Part shown: in pieces, positions 7,058 to 7,517 of the stretch
How positions within the stretch are numbered: the stretch's first letter is position 1
Layout: each line of letters starts with the position of its first letter
DNA from: Berkiella sp964502705
GTDB taxonomy: Bacteria > Pseudomonadota > Gammaproteobacteria > Berkiellales > Berkiellaceae
DNA: 7,517 nucleotides
Reading direction: 5' to 3'
Assembly: GCA_964502705.1 (NCBI GenBank)
Contig: CAZCXZ010000144.1
Coordinates: 1 to 7,517, forward strand
The notes under the pieces: model-generated
Told to the model about the DNA's origin: nothing
Databases searched by the model: none
What the model saw: the letters and a program-made list of their open reading frames with translations, nothing else
Translations under genes and position numbers: made by a program

Positions 7058-7517
7058 AGCGTTCCAAACATTCTATCGCCGGCATCACCTAATCCGGGGC
7101 GAATGTAACCATGTTCATCTAAACAACGATCAAGGCTGGCAGAATAGATTTTGACATCCGGATGCACTTCATAGAATGCACGCAATCCTTCCGGTGCTGC
7201 AAGCACACAGATGAAGGTGATGCTTTTTACGCCATGTTCTTTTAACGTACTAATCGCACGAATGGCTGAGCCACCGGTTGCCATCATGGGATCACAAACA
7301 TAGAAAGGGCGTAAATGGCTATCTTCAGGTACTTTAAAATAATACCCTTCAGGTTGTAGTGTTTTTTCGTTACGAAATAAGCCGATATGCCCCACTTTTG
7401 CAGCAGGCATTAAGGATAGCAAGGCATCCACCATGCCAACACCAGCGCGTAAAATAGGCAAAATCACCGGTGATGGTCCTGCTAAAAAGGGCGATAAGCA
7501 CGTTTCCATGGGCGTAT
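7054..7517 (-). CDS. upp: Uracil phosphoribosyltransferase, C-terminal three quarters (5' end outside window)
   Basis: This enzyme converts uracil and PRPP to UMP and diphosphate in pyrimidine salvage. The open frame continues beyond position 7517. The Met at 7509 is internal: the codons before it read Thr-Pro, as in full-length UPRT, and the family is about 208 residues, so roughly 55 N-terminal residues are missing. Visible motifs are LPILRAGVGMVDALL (near 7420-7470), the PRPP-binding loop CDPMMATGGSA (near 7255-7290) and the C-terminal uracil-binding HGYIRPGLGDAGDRMFGT (near 7057-7113). All expected residues look intact. Its stop overlaps that of ftsI in a TTTAAA sequence (7053-7058). Confidence 0.95.
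   Translation of the reverse strand, partial: TPMETCLSPFLAGPSPVILPILRAGVGMVDALLSLMPAAKVGHIGLFRNEKTLQPEGYYFKVPEDSHLRPFYVCDPMMATGGSAIRAISTLKEHGVKSITFICVLAAPEGLRAFYEVHPDVKIYSASLDRCLDEHGYIRPGLGDAGDRMFGTL

Overview
The window is a compact, moderately AT-rich bacterial segment. The FtsI-type transpeptidase, YciA thioesterase, uracil phosphoribosyltransferase and PanP-type decarboxylase all read as gammaproteobacterial. Low GC, and an FtsI N-terminus that by memory resembles legionella-type proteins, suggest Legionellales or a relative; that assignment is inference only. No mobile element, CRISPR array, tRNA or rRNA is visible.

Layout. Positions 1-629 hold the 3' part of a degenerate HD-GYP protein that has lost most metal ligands. 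It is followed 5 bp later by a soluble GAF-domain sensor histidine kinase (635-2005), so the two look like one signalling operon. Convergent to it is a group II PLP-dependent decarboxylase of the PanP (aspartate 1-decarboxylase) type (2022-3686, minus). This gene diverges across a 60-bp gap from a stand-alone cyanophycin-synthetase-like ATP-grasp ligase with a hydrophobic C-terminal tail (3747-4829, plus). The ligase abuts, stop to stop, a yciA acyl-CoA thioesterase (4830-5222, minus). That gene diverges from an ftsI/PBP3 gene (5309-7057, plus), whose stop overlaps the stop of a partial upp gene (7054-7517, minus).

How the genes may work together. The kinase and HD-GYP protein probably form a phosphorelay whose output is c-di-GMP sensing or a protein interaction rather than c-di-GMP hydrolysis. 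The decarboxylase and the ATP-grasp ligase share a divergent promoter region. They could form a small pathway in which an amino acid is decarboxylated (for example aspartate to beta-alanine) and the product is ligated to another metabolite. This is the most interesting hypothesis here, but the shared promoter region is the only link. yciA, ftsI and upp look like housekeeping genes, although ftsI lies outside the usual dcw gene order in what can be seen.

No gene-free stretch exceeds 300 bases. The largest gaps are 60 bp (3687-3746) and 86 bp (5223-5308). All three convergent junctions are extremely tight (16 bp, 0 bp and an overlap), with no room for ordinary intrinsic terminators.
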